Shown: positions 1-7,315, numbered from the stretch's first letter. The stretch: 12,976 nucleotides of DNA from a bacterium (GCA_013203085.1 JABMQX010000176.1:1-12976); one strand, 5' to 3'. A program made the numbers and translations. Notes: generated by a model not told the origin, from the letters alone.

Positions 1-1
1 A

Positions 2-118
2 CCTTATATGATCACGGGGCTTCTAAATCAGCACCCCCGTTCCGCCATGAAGTCCAACGCTACTGAGGATCGAGGCGACCTGGTCAAGTTTTTTGATATG
101 ATGATTGAAAAAGAATGA
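2..118 (+). CDS. C-terminal end of an HMGL-like / 4-hydroxy-2-oxovalerate aldolase-family protein (5' end outside window)
   Basis: An open frame enters from the left edge and ends at TGA 116-118, giving about 38 residues. The tail contains YMITGLLNQHPRSAMK and ends in an acidic, amphipathic stretch (DLVKFFDMMIEKE). A conserved 'TG-LNQHPR-A' segment followed by an acidic 'FYD' tail is, from memory, typical of the C-terminus of HMGL-like TIM-barrel aldolases related to 4-hydroxy-2-oxovalerate aldolase. These cleave or condense 2-oxo acids using a divalent metal. No catalytic residues lie in this fragment, so the reaction cannot be assigned. An internal ATG at 47 is in frame, but the reading continues upstream of it without a stop to the window edge, so this is a truncated gene and not a small ORF. 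It is separated from the next gene by nearly 500 bases. Family assignment is moderate; that it is a coding tail is more certain. Confidence 0.6.
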   Translation, partial: PYMITGLLNQHPRSAMKSNATEDRGDLVKFFDMMIEKE

Positions 119-486
119 ACCTGGAGAGTTGAGTCATCTGAAAAGGACGAGGAACTGAACGTGTAGGATTGTACTCTGACAGTGTCCTGGGGAGAAGGGG
201 CTGAAATCTCTGGGAGACCGTTGTTCTGAGCGTTTCGCACATCGTGCGCACTGTGCCTAAAAGGGCAAGGACTCCATTCAGCGGCGCGATAGTGACAGAT
301 ATGCCTGGATGCCTTCGCCTCAACCAGCTTGCTGGAAGGATAGCAATGCCCCTTTGGAACTGGTCAAACAACTCGCTTCCCACATTGACGCGGACCGGGC
401 GACCAACCTTCGCCCCATCACCTTTGGCGCCCGCATCCGGCATAGATACCATGTCCCCGCTTGCCCCATTTTTGTTGCCAATTCGA
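119..486. other. Intergenic stretch with no confident gene; possible remnant of a coding sequence
   Basis: No frame here has both a credible start with a ribosome binding site and protein-like composition over its whole length. The most protein-like stretch is on the + strand from about 261 to the stop at 510-512. Its codons from about 343 onward are mostly C/G-ending, and they encode a plausible mixed sequence including LELVKQLASHIDADRATNL. The only ATG in that frame (309) has no Shine-Dalgarno, so this may be a decayed fragment. The opposite strand is also open (452 down to 84), with a less protein-like tail. An 8-base palindrome GTGCGCAC lies at 244-251. I do not recognise a family. Confidence 0.35.
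160..237 (+). repeat. Possible diverged repeat, copy 1 (partner at 3154-3228)
   Basis: Two short blocks recur in the same order and at nearly the same spacing in both intergenic stretches of the left part. CGTGTAGGATTGTA at 160-173 matches CGTATAGGATTGTA at 3154-3167 (13 of 14). CTGAGCGTTTCG at 226-237 matches CTGAGCATTTCG at 3217-3228 (11 of 12). Block starts are 66 and 63 bases apart. The bases between are only loosely similar. In copy 2 the first block falls inside the C-terminus of a frameshifted gene (2763-3195), so copy 1 could be the relic of a second copy of that gene's 3' end. Confidence 0.3.
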
Positions 487-515
487 TTGACTTTTCAAGG
501 CGCCACCAGTAGTAT
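487..515 (+). promoter_or_regulatory. Candidate sigma-70-type promoter for the paired membrane HD-GYP-like genes
   Basis: TTGACT at 487-492 matches five of six -35 consensus bases. A 17-base spacer follows, then TAGTAT at 510-515, which matches four of six -10 bases. This would start transcription near 522, about 80 bases before the preferred start codon at 604 of the first membrane protein. No other pair of boxes this good was seen between 119 and 603. It is a pattern match only, with no conserved operator beside it. Confidence 0.4.
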
Positions 516-603
516 ACAATCATGGCTAACCTCATGAGGGATGACTGTGCGGCCAACGTTGGGGGCTGTGCAAGAAGGGCCTGCCGCACCAGAGAGAAGA
601 AAA

Positions 604-1638
604 ATGGAATCTGCCCGCCTTAAAACACCGGCTTTCGTGGAGAGGTTTCTCATTCTCAGTATTCTCTTGGGATTGCTTGCCATCCATCTCTTTGTTGTGC
701 ACAAGGTTGCTTTCATCGGCTTCTACTTTCTGCCCGTTTTGCTGGCAGGTTACTTTTGTAGCAGAAGGACTACTCTCCTACTGAGCATCTTGGCCATCTT
801 CCTTGTTGGCCTGTACTCTCTGGTGGAACCGGGGAGAATGTCGCCAAAGATTCTCAGGAAACAGAACGAACTGGCCAGGTTAGAGCCCGCCTCACCCGAG
901 AGAAAGAACGTCCTCAATGGTATCGCGAAAGAGAAACTCAGACTTCGCTTCTCGCTTGTGGTTTGGGGGAGCTTTCTTGTTCTCGGCGCCGTCGCATGCA
1001 GCGTGCTTCACGAGCAGAAACAGAGAAAGGTCGAAGAGCTCCGACGCGCCTACATTCAGGTGGTTGAGTTATTGACAAAGTATATCGAACTGGCAGACAG
1101 GCAGTCGATAGGGCGCTCCGTGAAAGTGGCAGAACTTGCCACGGCGATGGCAAGGCGGATGAATTTGGAGAAAGAGGCCATCGAAAGTACGCGAATGTCG
1201 GCCCTGCTTCATGATCTGGGGCATAAAGAAACCAGCGCGTTGATATTAGAGAAGTCCGCGGAGCTCGGGAGGGAATCGGACATGAAGATCGAAACCTTCA
1301 GCATCGACGGGCAGGAGGTTCTTCGCTCGGTCAACTCGGTCCTGGAAGGGGTGGCGGTGGTCGTGAATGCATATCACGAGCACTTCGTGGGGGAACGACG
1401 AGAACTCCCGCCGGGCCCGGTCGCGGTAGAGGCGGAGATCATCGCGGTGGCCCGCGCTTATTACGACTTGGTGACAGGGTCCCCCAGGAGAAGACCAAAA
1501 CCTCCCGGGGAAGCGCTGGGAGAAATTCGGTCGAGCGCCGGGAAACGTTTTTCTCGCCAGATCATTGACGCGTTGGCGAGAGCCATCCAAGACGGCAAGG
1601 GCCAGCCAGAACGAAGGGAGTCGACGCAAGAGAGTTGA
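604..1638 (+). CDS. Membrane protein with degenerate HD-GYP-type domain (first of a tandem paralogous pair)
   Basis: The protein has 344 residues from ATG 604, which is preceded by GAGAGAAGA. The frame is open back to an ATG at 541, but that start has no spaced ribosome site and adds a low-complexity 21-residue leader. Four hydrophobic segments are visible at about residues 12-32, 36-53, 56-74 and 115-135. A charged helical stretch lies between the third and fourth, and a cytoplasmic HD-superfamily domain follows from about 165. Intact HD-GYP proteins hydrolyse cyclic di-GMP. Here the HD pair is present (LLHDLGHKE, H203 D204), but other signature positions are altered. The early 'HSxRVA' reads GRSVKVA, so its His is lost. 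The lysine of HDIGK is shifted. The HHExxDGxGYP motif is absent; the region reads NAYHEHFVGER. The VADxxDALT aspartate is Arg. I infer a non-catalytic or altered sensor/effector. The next gene is a clear paralog 16 bases downstream, probably co-transcribed. Membrane HD-domain fold: likely. Substrate: unknown. Confidence 0.75.
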   Translation: MESARLKTPAFVERFLILSILLGLLAIHLFVVHKVAFIGFYFLPVLLAGYFCSRRTTLLLSILAIFLVGLYSLVEPGRMSPKILRKQNELARLEPASPERKNVLNGIAKEKLRLRFSLVVWGSFLVLGAVACSVLHEQKQRKVEELRRAYIQVVELLTKYIELADRQSIGRSVKVAELATAMARRMNLEKEAIESTRMSALLHDLGHKETSALILEKSAELGRESDMKIETFSIDGQEVLRSVNSVLEGVAVVVNAYHEHFVGERRELPPGPVAVEAEIIAVARAYYDLVTGSPRRRPKPPGEALGEIRSSAGKRFSRQIIDALARAIQDGKGQPERRESTQES

Positions 1639-1654
1639 CTATTGGTTAATAGCT

Positions 1655-2701
1655 GTGAAGAGTAATCAGCACATAAAACGGACGAGACGGTTCGTCGCGC
1701 AGAATCTGGAGAAGATTATAGTTCTTTTGATTCTGGTGGGGATCGGGCTGATGCATTTCCTTGTTCTGGACAAGCTCCCCTTCTTGAATCTCTACTATCT
1801 TCCGGTTGTGCTCGCGGCGTGGGGGTGCGGTCGCAGAACAGCGCTGCTAATAAGCCTACTTTCGGTGCTTCTGGTGGTGCTCTATGCTGTTGCGGCGCCA
1901 TCCAATTTCGATGAAGACCTCGCCGAGAATCTTGAAGAGATCAAGAATCTGAAGGCGGGTGGCGCGCCAAGGGCCCAGGTGGCAGTAATTGAGAACGAGA
2001 TCGCCGATCAGAAACTCAATATTCACTTGTCGCTCGCGGCCTGGGGTTCCTTCTTGATTCTCGTCGCGGCGCTTGTAGGCACCCTCTACGACCAGAGAGA
2101 GAGGAAAGCCAACGAGCTAAGACAGGCGTACATGGGAATTCTGGAGATACTCACGAAGTGCTTGGAGTGCGCCGACAGGGATGTATTGAGCCATTCTCAG
2201 AGGGTGGCTGAATTGGTTGCCGAGATCGCTCGCGAGTTAGAGCTTCCTGAGAATGCCGTCGAGAAGGTCAGAATGGGAGGGCTGCTGCACGACATGGAGA
2301 ATCTAGACATCTGGACCAGGGCGCTTTTGAAATCTCCGGCCATTTCCGAGGAGGAACATAAAGAAGTGGGGATCTACCGGGCAAAGGGAACTGAGATTCT
2401 TCGGTCCGCAGAAGTGGCTATGCCGGATATCATCCGTATGGTGAAGCTTCACCGCCAGTATCACTTAGGCCCCCGGGCCGAGATCCCCGATGTGCTGCCC
2501 GGAAAGCTGGATAGGGAGCTTAGACTTTCTATCGGGACCATTGCCGTAGCAGACTCTTATGACACCACTGTCAGCGACCGCCCACATCGCCCCGGCAAAA
2601 CTCCTTGGCAAGCAGTACGGGACATCGATGCCCGTTCCGGTACGCAGTTCCATCGTGAGGTTGTAGAAGCCTTCAAGAGGGTCATCTCCCGGAAGATTTG
2701 A
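1655..2701 (+). CDS. Membrane protein with HD-GYP-related domain (second of the tandem paralogous pair)
   Basis: The protein has 348 residues from GTG 1655, the only start in frame between the end of the upstream gene and the first membrane helix. A TTG at 1565 would overlap the previous gene by 74 bases and add a basic leader. No strong Shine-Dalgarno precedes either, so translation may be coupled to the upstream stop at 1638. The layout copies the preceding protein: hydrophobic segments at about 21-37, 41-58, 62-81 and 123-143, a helical charged loop between the third and fourth, then the HD domain from about 170. Shared landmarks include YYLPVVLA, LAAWGSFLIL and the ELRQAY linker. More of the catalytic signature survives here: SHSQRVAEL, LLHDMEN (H212 D213) and IAVADSYD with SDRPHR. 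However, HDIGK has become HDMEN, and the HHE/GYP motif is replaced by KLHRQYHLGPRAEIP. Residual phosphodiesterase activity is possible but doubtful. It probably acts as a membrane-bound signalling protein with its neighbour, perhaps as a heteromer (inference). Confidence 0.75.
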   Translation: MKSNQHIKRTRRFVAQNLEKIIVLLILVGIGLMHFLVLDKLPFLNLYYLPVVLAAWGCGRRTALLISLLSVLLVVLYAVAAPSNFDEDLAENLEEIKNLKAGGAPRAQVAVIENEIADQKLNIHLSLAAWGSFLILVAALVGTLYDQRERKANELRQAYMGILEILTKCLECADRDVLSHSQRVAELVAEIARELELPENAVEKVRMGGLLHDMENLDIWTRALLKSPAISEEEHKEVGIYRAKGTEILRSAEVAMPDIIRMVKLHRQYHLGPRAEIPDVLPGKLDRELRLSIGTIAVADSYDTTVSDRPHRPGKTPWQAVRDIDARSGTQFHREVVEAFKRVISRKI

Positions 2702-2762
2702 CGTCCACTGTCCGCCTTGGAAAGCCGTCAATCGCACCCGCGCCCCCCTCAAAGACCGCCCA

Positions 2763-3195
2763 TTGCCTACTGATTCGGCCATTATCGAGGCGCTGAAAGA
2801 CTATGGCAAGGAATTAATCCGCCGCAGTGTTACGGAGGCTAAAGAGGCAGCAGCCACTTTGATTTACTATGCCGCGATTGCCAATGCTCTTATGTCTCAT
2901 CAGGACAAGATTACCCAGCACTCGTACGAAAAACTAAAGGAAGCCTATGCGGAACTCGAACGAAGGCAATGGATTCCTTTTGACTTGAAGGGTCTTTTCA
3001 GAAGAGCAAAAGCGCCTTGTCAGCAGCGAACGCGAAAAGCTGAACAGGAGTGCCTTGCCGTCGCTCGAGTTTTTCTGTCAGGTGCTGCGACACTATCACC
3101 CAATTGGGCGTGATAATCTTCCCATAGTGGCGCAGCGCGCGTTTTTGCAATATCGTATAGGATTGTATCCAGGATGCTCAGGCCAAAAGGCATAG
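2763..3195 (+). pseudogene. Small unrecognised gene, apparently broken by a one-base frameshift in a T run
   Basis: From TTG 2763 the frame encodes a helical, charged sequence (IIEALKDYGKELIRR, then SYEKLKEAYAELERRQ) as far as about residue 77. It then turns into a Cys/Arg/Ala-rich tail ending at 3113. If one T of the TTTT run at 2995-2998 is skipped, the reading continues in protein-like sequence (SEEQKRLVSSEREKL, FFCQVLRHYHPIGRDNLP, LQYRIGLYPG) to TAG 3193-3195, giving 143 residues. The abrupt change in character at the homopolymer is why I call a frameshift, either a real mutation or a sequencing/assembly error. The start is also uncertain: no ATG or GTG lies in frame, the frame is open upstream into the preceding gene's end, and no ribosome site is evident, so the 5' end may be missing. 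No membrane segment, signal peptide or known motif was recognised, and no function is offered. It follows the HD-GYP-like pair by 61 bases. Confidence 0.55.
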
Positions 3196-3228
3196 ACATT
3201 TCGGGAGGGGGCTGCCCTGAGCATTTCG
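3154..3228 (+). repeat. Possible diverged repeat, copy 2 (partner at 160-237)
   Basis: This copy carries the same two blocks as copy 1: CGTATAGGATTGTA at 3154-3167 and CTGAGCATTTCG at 3217-3228. It overlaps the last codons of the frameshifted gene ending at 3195. From there to the 3' end of uvrB at 3353 (157 bases) I see no gene, no hairpin followed by a T run, and no other recognisable element. Confidence 0.3.
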
Positions 3229-3352
3229 GATAGAGTTAGTTGAACTGAGCCGCTTGGCGTGAGTCTATGGGGATTGCCTTGGGCGTAGAGAGCTCTGGGT
3301 AGGCAAGAAAAGGCAGGACGGGGATGGCTTTCCAGAGGGGCGCCTGTGTGGA

Positions 3353-5347
3353 TCAGCCGTAGACGACTTCCAGTTCTTCCAGTTCCCTTATCTGGTCGCG
3401 GAGTTTGGCCGCGTCCTCGAAGCGAAGCTCCCTGGCGGCTCGCAGCATCTCTTTTCGGAGCTGCTTCACCCTTGTCCTCAACTCCTCAGGAGAGGAATAC
3501 TTCAGGACCTCCTCGGCGACGAGAGGCACAGTAACATAGTCTGCTTCATAAACGGACGCCAGAACGTCGGTAATCTCCTTGGAGATGCTCTCCGGGGTGA
3601 TTTTGTTCTTGCGGTTGTATTCCTCCTGCACTTGCCTTCTGCGGTTGGTCTCATCAACGGCATGCCGGATGGAGTTGGTGAGCACGTCGCAGTACAAGAT
3701 GACTTTTCCATCAACGTTTCTGGACGCTCTGCCGCAGGTCTGGATTAGGGAAGTCTTCGATCTGAGAAATCCTTCTTTGTCCGCATCGAGAATCGCGACT
3801 AAGGAAACCTCCGGAATATCCAGACCTTCCCTCAAGAGGTTTATGCCGATCAAGACGTCGAAGACACCTTTGCGAAGGTCGCGTATGATCTCGACGCGCT
3901 TGAGCGTCTGCACGTCGGCGTGGAGGTACTTGACCTTCAGATCGAGGTCGAGATAGTATTCGGTGAGGTCCTCGGCCATTCTCTTGGTGAGGGTGGTTAC
4001 GAGAACTCTCTGGCGTTTTGCCACTATCTTGCGAACCTCTTCGAGGAGGTCGTCCACCTGCTGGGAAGCGGGTCGCAACTCGATCTCGGGGTCGGTGAGA
4101 CCTGTGGGGCGAACAAGCTGCTCAGTGACTATGCCGCCAGCCTGCTCGATCTCGAATTCGTCAGGAGTGGCCGAGACGAAGGTGACCTGGTTGAGGAGCT
4201 TATCGAACTCCTCGTAGCGGAGAGGTCGGTTATCGAGGGCTGACGGAAGACGGAAGCCGTGCTCGATGAGGGTGAGCTTGCGAGACCTGTCGCCCCGATA
4301 CATCCCTTTCAACTGTGGGACTGTGACGTGGCTTTCGTCAACGAAAAGGAGAAAGTCGCGAGGGAAATAGTCGAGCAGCGTCGGCGGAGGCTCGCCCGAT
4401 TTGCGCGCAGTGAAGTGACGGGAATAATTCTCGATTCCGGGGCAGTAACCTATTTCGGTGAGGAGCTCGAGGTCGTAGTTTGTTCTCTGCTCCAGCCTCT
4501 GCAATTCGAGGAGGCGATTTTGCTTGCGAAAGAAATTCAGCCGTTCGGTCAGCTCCTCCCGTATGCTGTCGAGGGCTTCCCTGACGGTTCGTTCGGGGGT
4601 AACATAGTGGCTTCCGGGGTAGATGGTGGCGCTGTCAATCCTGCGAAGAGCTTTTCCTCTCAGCGGGTCTATCTCCGAGATGGATTCGATTTCGTCGCCA
4701 AAAAACTCGACACGGACGGCTATGTCTTCCTCATAGGCAGGGAAAATCTCGAGGACGTCGCCCCTGACGCGAAAGGTCCCGCGATGGAAATCTACGTCGT
4801 TTCGCTGATACTGGATGGCGACGAGCCTGCCGAGGATATCGTCGCGCGGGACCGTCGCGCCCTGCTCCAGAGGCACCGTCATAGCTCGATATGTCTCCGG
4901 TGAGCCGAGGGCGAAGATGCAGGAAACGCTCGCCACGATGATGACGTCGCTTCGCTCAAGGAGGGAGCGGGTGGCGGAGTGGCGGAGCTTGTCAATCTTC
5001 TCATTGATGGAGGCGTCTTTGGCGATGTAGGTATCGGTTTGGGGGAGATAGGCTTCCGGCTGATAGTAGTCGTAATAACTGACGAAGTACTCGACCGCGT
5101 TGTTGGGGAAAAGCTGCTTGAACTCACCGTAAAGCTGGGCGGCGAGGGTTTTGTTGTGGGCGATGACGAGGGTCGGTTTCTGGACGTTGGCAATGACGTG
5201 GGCCATTGTGAAGGTCTTGCCGGAGCCGGTTACGCCGAGAAGAACCTGGGCTCGTCGTCCGGCGAGAATGCCTTCGGTCAGTTCGCCGATTGCCGTGGGC
5301 TGATGGCCCTTCGGGGTGAAATCGGTTACAATCTCAAAATCGCCCAT
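3353..5347 (-). CDS. uvrB: UvrB, excinuclease ABC subunit B
   Basis: This 664-residue protein is full length for UvrB. It is the DNA-damage verification helicase of nucleotide excision repair; it takes lesions from UvrA and recruits UvrC for incision. Visible features in order are Walker A GVTGSGKT (38-45), motif Ia VIAHNKTLAAQLY (61-73), and the beta-hairpin used to clamp DNA (about 90-117, YYDYYQPEAYLPQTDTYIAK). The Walker B/DESH box is VDESH (336-340). Helicase motif III is FVSATP (390-395), motif V is GINLLREGLDIPEV (501-514), and motif VI is QTCGRASRN (536-544). The C-terminal UVR domain for UvrC contact lies at about 622-660. Motif VI is usually QTIGRAARN, so Cys and Ser here are mild changes that keep the arginine finger positions. 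The start is ATG 5345-5347, with GGAGGT 11 bases upstream (minus strand of 5359-5364). It is a lone minus-strand gene; uvrA and uvrC are not in the window. Long open frames on the opposite strand are composition shadows. Confidence 0.98.
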   Translation of the reverse strand: MGDFEIVTDFTPKGHQPTAIGELTEGILAGRRAQVLLGVTGSGKTFTMAHVIANVQKPTLVIAHNKTLAAQLYGEFKQLFPNNAVEYFVSYYDYYQPEAYLPQTDTYIAKDASINEKIDKLRHSATRSLLERSDVIIVASVSCIFALGSPETYRAMTVPLEQGATVPRDDILGRLVAIQYQRNDVDFHRGTFRVRGDVLEIFPAYEEDIAVRVEFFGDEIESISEIDPLRGKALRRIDSATIYPGSHYVTPERTVREALDSIREELTERLNFFRKQNRLLELQRLEQRTNYDLELLTEIGYCPGIENYSRHFTARKSGEPPPTLLDYFPRDFLLFVDESHVTVPQLKGMYRGDRSRKLTLIEHGFRLPSALDNRPLRYEEFDKLLNQVTFVSATPDEFEIEQAGGIVTEQLVRPTGLTDPEIELRPASQQVDDLLEEVRKIVAKRQRVLVTTLTKRMAEDLTEYYLDLDLKVKYLHADVQTLKRVEIIRDLRKGVFDVLIGINLLREGLDIPEVSLVAILDADKEGFLRSKTSLIQTCGRASRNVDGKVILYCDVLTNSIRHAVDETNRRRQVQEEYNRKNKITPESISKEITDVLASVYEADYVTVPLVAEEVLKYSSPEELRTRVKQLRKEMLRAARELRFEDAAKLRDQIRELEELEVVYG

Positions 5348-5537
5348 TGAGCAGGAGTACCTCCGATCAATAAAGGGGGACGTGCCGGCTTAACCAATGA
5401 AAGTGGTGGGCGCCGGCTAAAATGAGCCGCTGAACGGGCAGCTATGGAGAAGCTGACTACTTTAGTCCCCATGCTCTTTTTGATACCATAAGGATCGGTT
5501 TTCGTCAACTGCCGCTGCGCGCGGTCCTCAATTGGAC

Positions 5538-5601
5538 GACAGGATCAACAGGATTCCCAGGATCGTGGTTATCCTGTTGCGCTGTCAGAACAAATCCGGG
5601 A
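5538..5601 (+). repeat. Interspersed repeat, copy A (partner at 8002-8065)
   Basis: A 64-base segment aligns without gaps to 8002-8065 with 50 identities (78%). The invariant cores are GACAGGAT at the left, TATCCTGTT in the middle and CAAATCCGGGA at the right. The two copies have identical spacing (32 and 21 bases between core starts). AACAGGAT (5547-5554) and ATCCTGTT (5571-5578) form a perfect 8-base inverted repeat around 16 bases, so a hairpin is possible. The element ends seven bases before the start codon of the sugar kinase, and its right end merges with that gene's ribosome binding region. The 'CAGGAT-AACAGGAT' style resembles short palindromic repeats scattered in many bacterial genomes. 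Confidence 0.7.
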
Positions 5602-5608
5602 GGGTGAG

Positions 5609-7132
5609 ATGACATATGGAATGCAACCTGTCGGGCGTGCCGACGAGTGCGTAATGGTGATGGATTGCGGGTCTACAACCACACGGGCCATAGCGGTGGA
5701 CACGGAGGGAAATCTCGTCGCGGGAGCGGGCCGACCGAGCTCACCTTCGCCCCAGCCGGGCGGTGCGGGCGATTGGCGGATATGGGACCTCGATGAGGTT
5801 TGGGGGAAGCTCTGCGAGGCGAGCCGGGAGGTGTGCCAGCAGGTCGAAGCAGATAGGATCAAGGGAGTCACGGTGGTTACTTTCGGCGCGGACGGCGCGC
5901 CGCTGAAGAAGGACGGAAATCTCGCGTACCCTATCATTTCCTGGCAGTGCCAGCGGACGAAGAAACTCGTCAAGGAAATCGAGGAGATGGTCAGCCCGCA
6001 AGAGATTTACGGGATAACCGGCTATCAGGTGATTGGGTTCAACACATTGCTGAAATGGCTGTGGCTCAGGGAGCACGCCCCGGAAGTCCTTGAGGAGGGC
6101 AACCTGTGGCTGATGATGTCGGGGCTGCTTTCGCACAAGCTATCGGGCGAGATGATGATCGAGCCGACGGCAGCCTGTACCACGATGGCGATGGACGCCA
6201 AGCGGCGGGATTGGTCGCAGAAAATGCTCTCTCTGGCGGGGCTGGATGAGAGTTTCTTTCCGAGGTGGTCGCAGCCCGGGGATGTCGTGGGGACGGTTAC
6301 GAAGAAGGCGAGCGAGGAGACCGGTCTTCCGGCGGGAATTCCGGTGATTGCCGGCGGGCACGATACTCAGTTTGCCCCTTTCGGCTCAGGGGCGAAACCG
6401 ACCGACGCCATACTGAGCACCGGCACGTGGGAGATTGCGATGCTGCGGACACAGAACCCTCAACCGTTGCAGCTTCCGTACGACGAAGGCCTGCTGGTGG
6501 AGGCGGATGCGAAGCCGGGGTGGTGGAATCCGCAAGTGTTGATGATCGCATCAGGGGTCATCGAGTGGGTCCGGAGGAACTTCTTTGCGGCAGAGGCTGA
6601 GCGAGAGGACATCCACCGGTTGATGATCGAGGAAGGTTCTAAGGCGGGCGTCGGTGCGGGAGGTGTGATGGTGCTGCCGTGCTTCGTCGAGGGTGCCGGG
6701 CCGGCGAGGAAATACGGCACGCCGGGGAGTATTATCGGCTTGAATCTCACCACCACGCGGGGGCAGGTCTATCGTGCCGTGATCGAGGGACTCTCGTACC
6801 AACTCCGGCAGGCGCTCGATATTCTCTGCGAAGCGACTGGATTCGAGCCGAAGGGAATCCGCGTCGTGGGCGGCGGCGGGAAGAACGACCTCTGGAATCA
6901 GACGCGAGCCGACGCAACCCGCCTTCCTGCGGCAGTGGCTGCTACTAAGGAGGCAACCGTCCTCGGGGCAGCGGCATTCGCGTTCAAAGGAGCGGGCATC
7001 TTCTCCTCTGCCGAAGATTTCATCGCCGGAGTTGACCTGGGCGAAGATGTCTTCGACCCATCGCAGAACGCCGAGTTCTATCGGGGAGGATATGAAGCTT
7101 ACTTGCGCGCCCTTGAGGCATCGTGGCGATAA
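5609..7132 (+). CDS. fucK: FGGY-family sugar kinase, L-fuculokinase-like
   Basis: This 507-residue protein is close in size to E. coli FucK (about 480). FucK phosphorylates L-fuculose to L-fuculose 1-phosphate with ATP in the cytoplasm. The two-domain FGGY (ASKHA) fold shows phosphate-1 motif DCGSTTTR (19-26), then VTFGADGAPLKKDGN (90-104) followed by YPIISWQCQRT (107-117). Next come GIPVIAGGHDTQFAPFG (243-259), with D252 as the expected catalytic base, and STGTWEIAML (270-279). The adenosine-side motif is VVGGGGKNDLWNQ (419-431), followed by EATVLGAAA. The 'YPIISWxCxRT' and 'GHDTQF-FG-GA' segments closely match FucK as I remember it and differ from xylulokinase and rhamnulokinase, so the family call is good and the exact sugar is less certain. 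Start ATG 5609 follows GGGAGGGTGAG; an in-frame ATG at 5621 is less well placed. The gene runs away from uvrB and precedes the corrinoid module by 183 bases. An upstream interspersed repeat abuts its ribosome site. Confidence 0.88.
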   Translation: MTYGMQPVGRADECVMVMDCGSTTTRAIAVDTEGNLVAGAGRPSSPSPQPGGAGDWRIWDLDEVWGKLCEASREVCQQVEADRIKGVTVVTFGADGAPLKKDGNLAYPIISWQCQRTKKLVKEIEEMVSPQEIYGITGYQVIGFNTLLKWLWLREHAPEVLEEGNLWLMMSGLLSHKLSGEMMIEPTAACTTMAMDAKRRDWSQKMLSLAGLDESFFPRWSQPGDVVGTVTKKASEETGLPAGIPVIAGGHDTQFAPFGSGAKPTDAILSTGTWEIAMLRTQNPQPLQLPYDEGLLVEADAKPGWWNPQVLMIASGVIEWVRRNFFAAEAEREDIHRLMIEEGSKAGVGAGGVMVLPCFVEGAGPARKYGTPGSIIGLNLTTTRGQVYRAVIEGLSYQLRQALDILCEATGFEPKGIRVVGGGGKNDLWNQTRADATRLPAAVAATKEATVLGAAAFAFKGAGIFSSAEDFIAGVDLGEDVFDPSQNAEFYRGGYEAYLRALEASWR

Positions 7133-7219
7133 GAGGGGAGGCGCAGCGCCGAGCTCGAGGCCATTTGCCGCCCGCCCCAACGCGGAAGTTTCGGAACTGC
7201 TGCTCGGCAGGGAAAGGGG

Positions 7220-7249
7220 TTGACAGGGGGGGTGTTGGACTGGTTAAAT
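7220..7249 (+). promoter_or_regulatory. Candidate promoter for the corrinoid methyl-transfer operon
   Basis: A perfect -35 box TTGACA lies at 7220-7225. An 18-base G-rich spacer follows, then TTAAAT at 7244-7249 (four of six -10 bases). It falls in the gap between the sugar kinase stop (7132) and the corrinoid-protein start (7316), about 60 bases upstream of the latter. This suggests the downstream genes can be transcribed independently of the kinase. I saw no convincing terminator or riboswitch fold between the kinase and this site, and no cobalamin-riboswitch B12 box was recognised. Confidence 0.45.
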
Positions 7250-7315
7250 GCGGGTTTGGCGGGTCTTTATTGGATAGAGAGTTATAGCCGGAACTCGTAC
7301 TAACCGGAGGAGGAT

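Noticed and set aside
2702..2762. Terminator after the HD-GYP-like pair
   Set aside because: No GC-rich stem with a following T tract is visible in this gap.
4259..4903. Long + strand open frame inside uvrB
   Set aside because: It lies wholly antisense to well-conserved uvrB codons, has no ribosome site and no recognisable motif; it is a composition shadow.
5369..5397. TTGGTT-17-TTTATT as a minus-strand promoter for uvrB
   Set aside because: The transcription start would fall at or inside the GGAGGT ribosome site (5359-5364), leaving no usable leader.
5439..5478. Stem GACTA-CTT-TAGTC followed by a TTTTT run, as a terminator
   Set aside because: The stem is five base pairs, mostly A/T, and the T run starts eight bases after it. 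It also lies upstream of both divergent genes.
6551..7180. 209-codon minus-strand open frame opposite the sugar kinase
   Set aside because: It is antisense to conserved FGGY motifs and rich in residues typical of shadow frames in GC-rich genes.
7133..7315. Cobalamin riboswitch upstream of the corrinoid protein gene
   Set aside because: No B12-box-like conserved core was recognised. The 183-base gap is explained by a promoter-like pair and a ribosome site.
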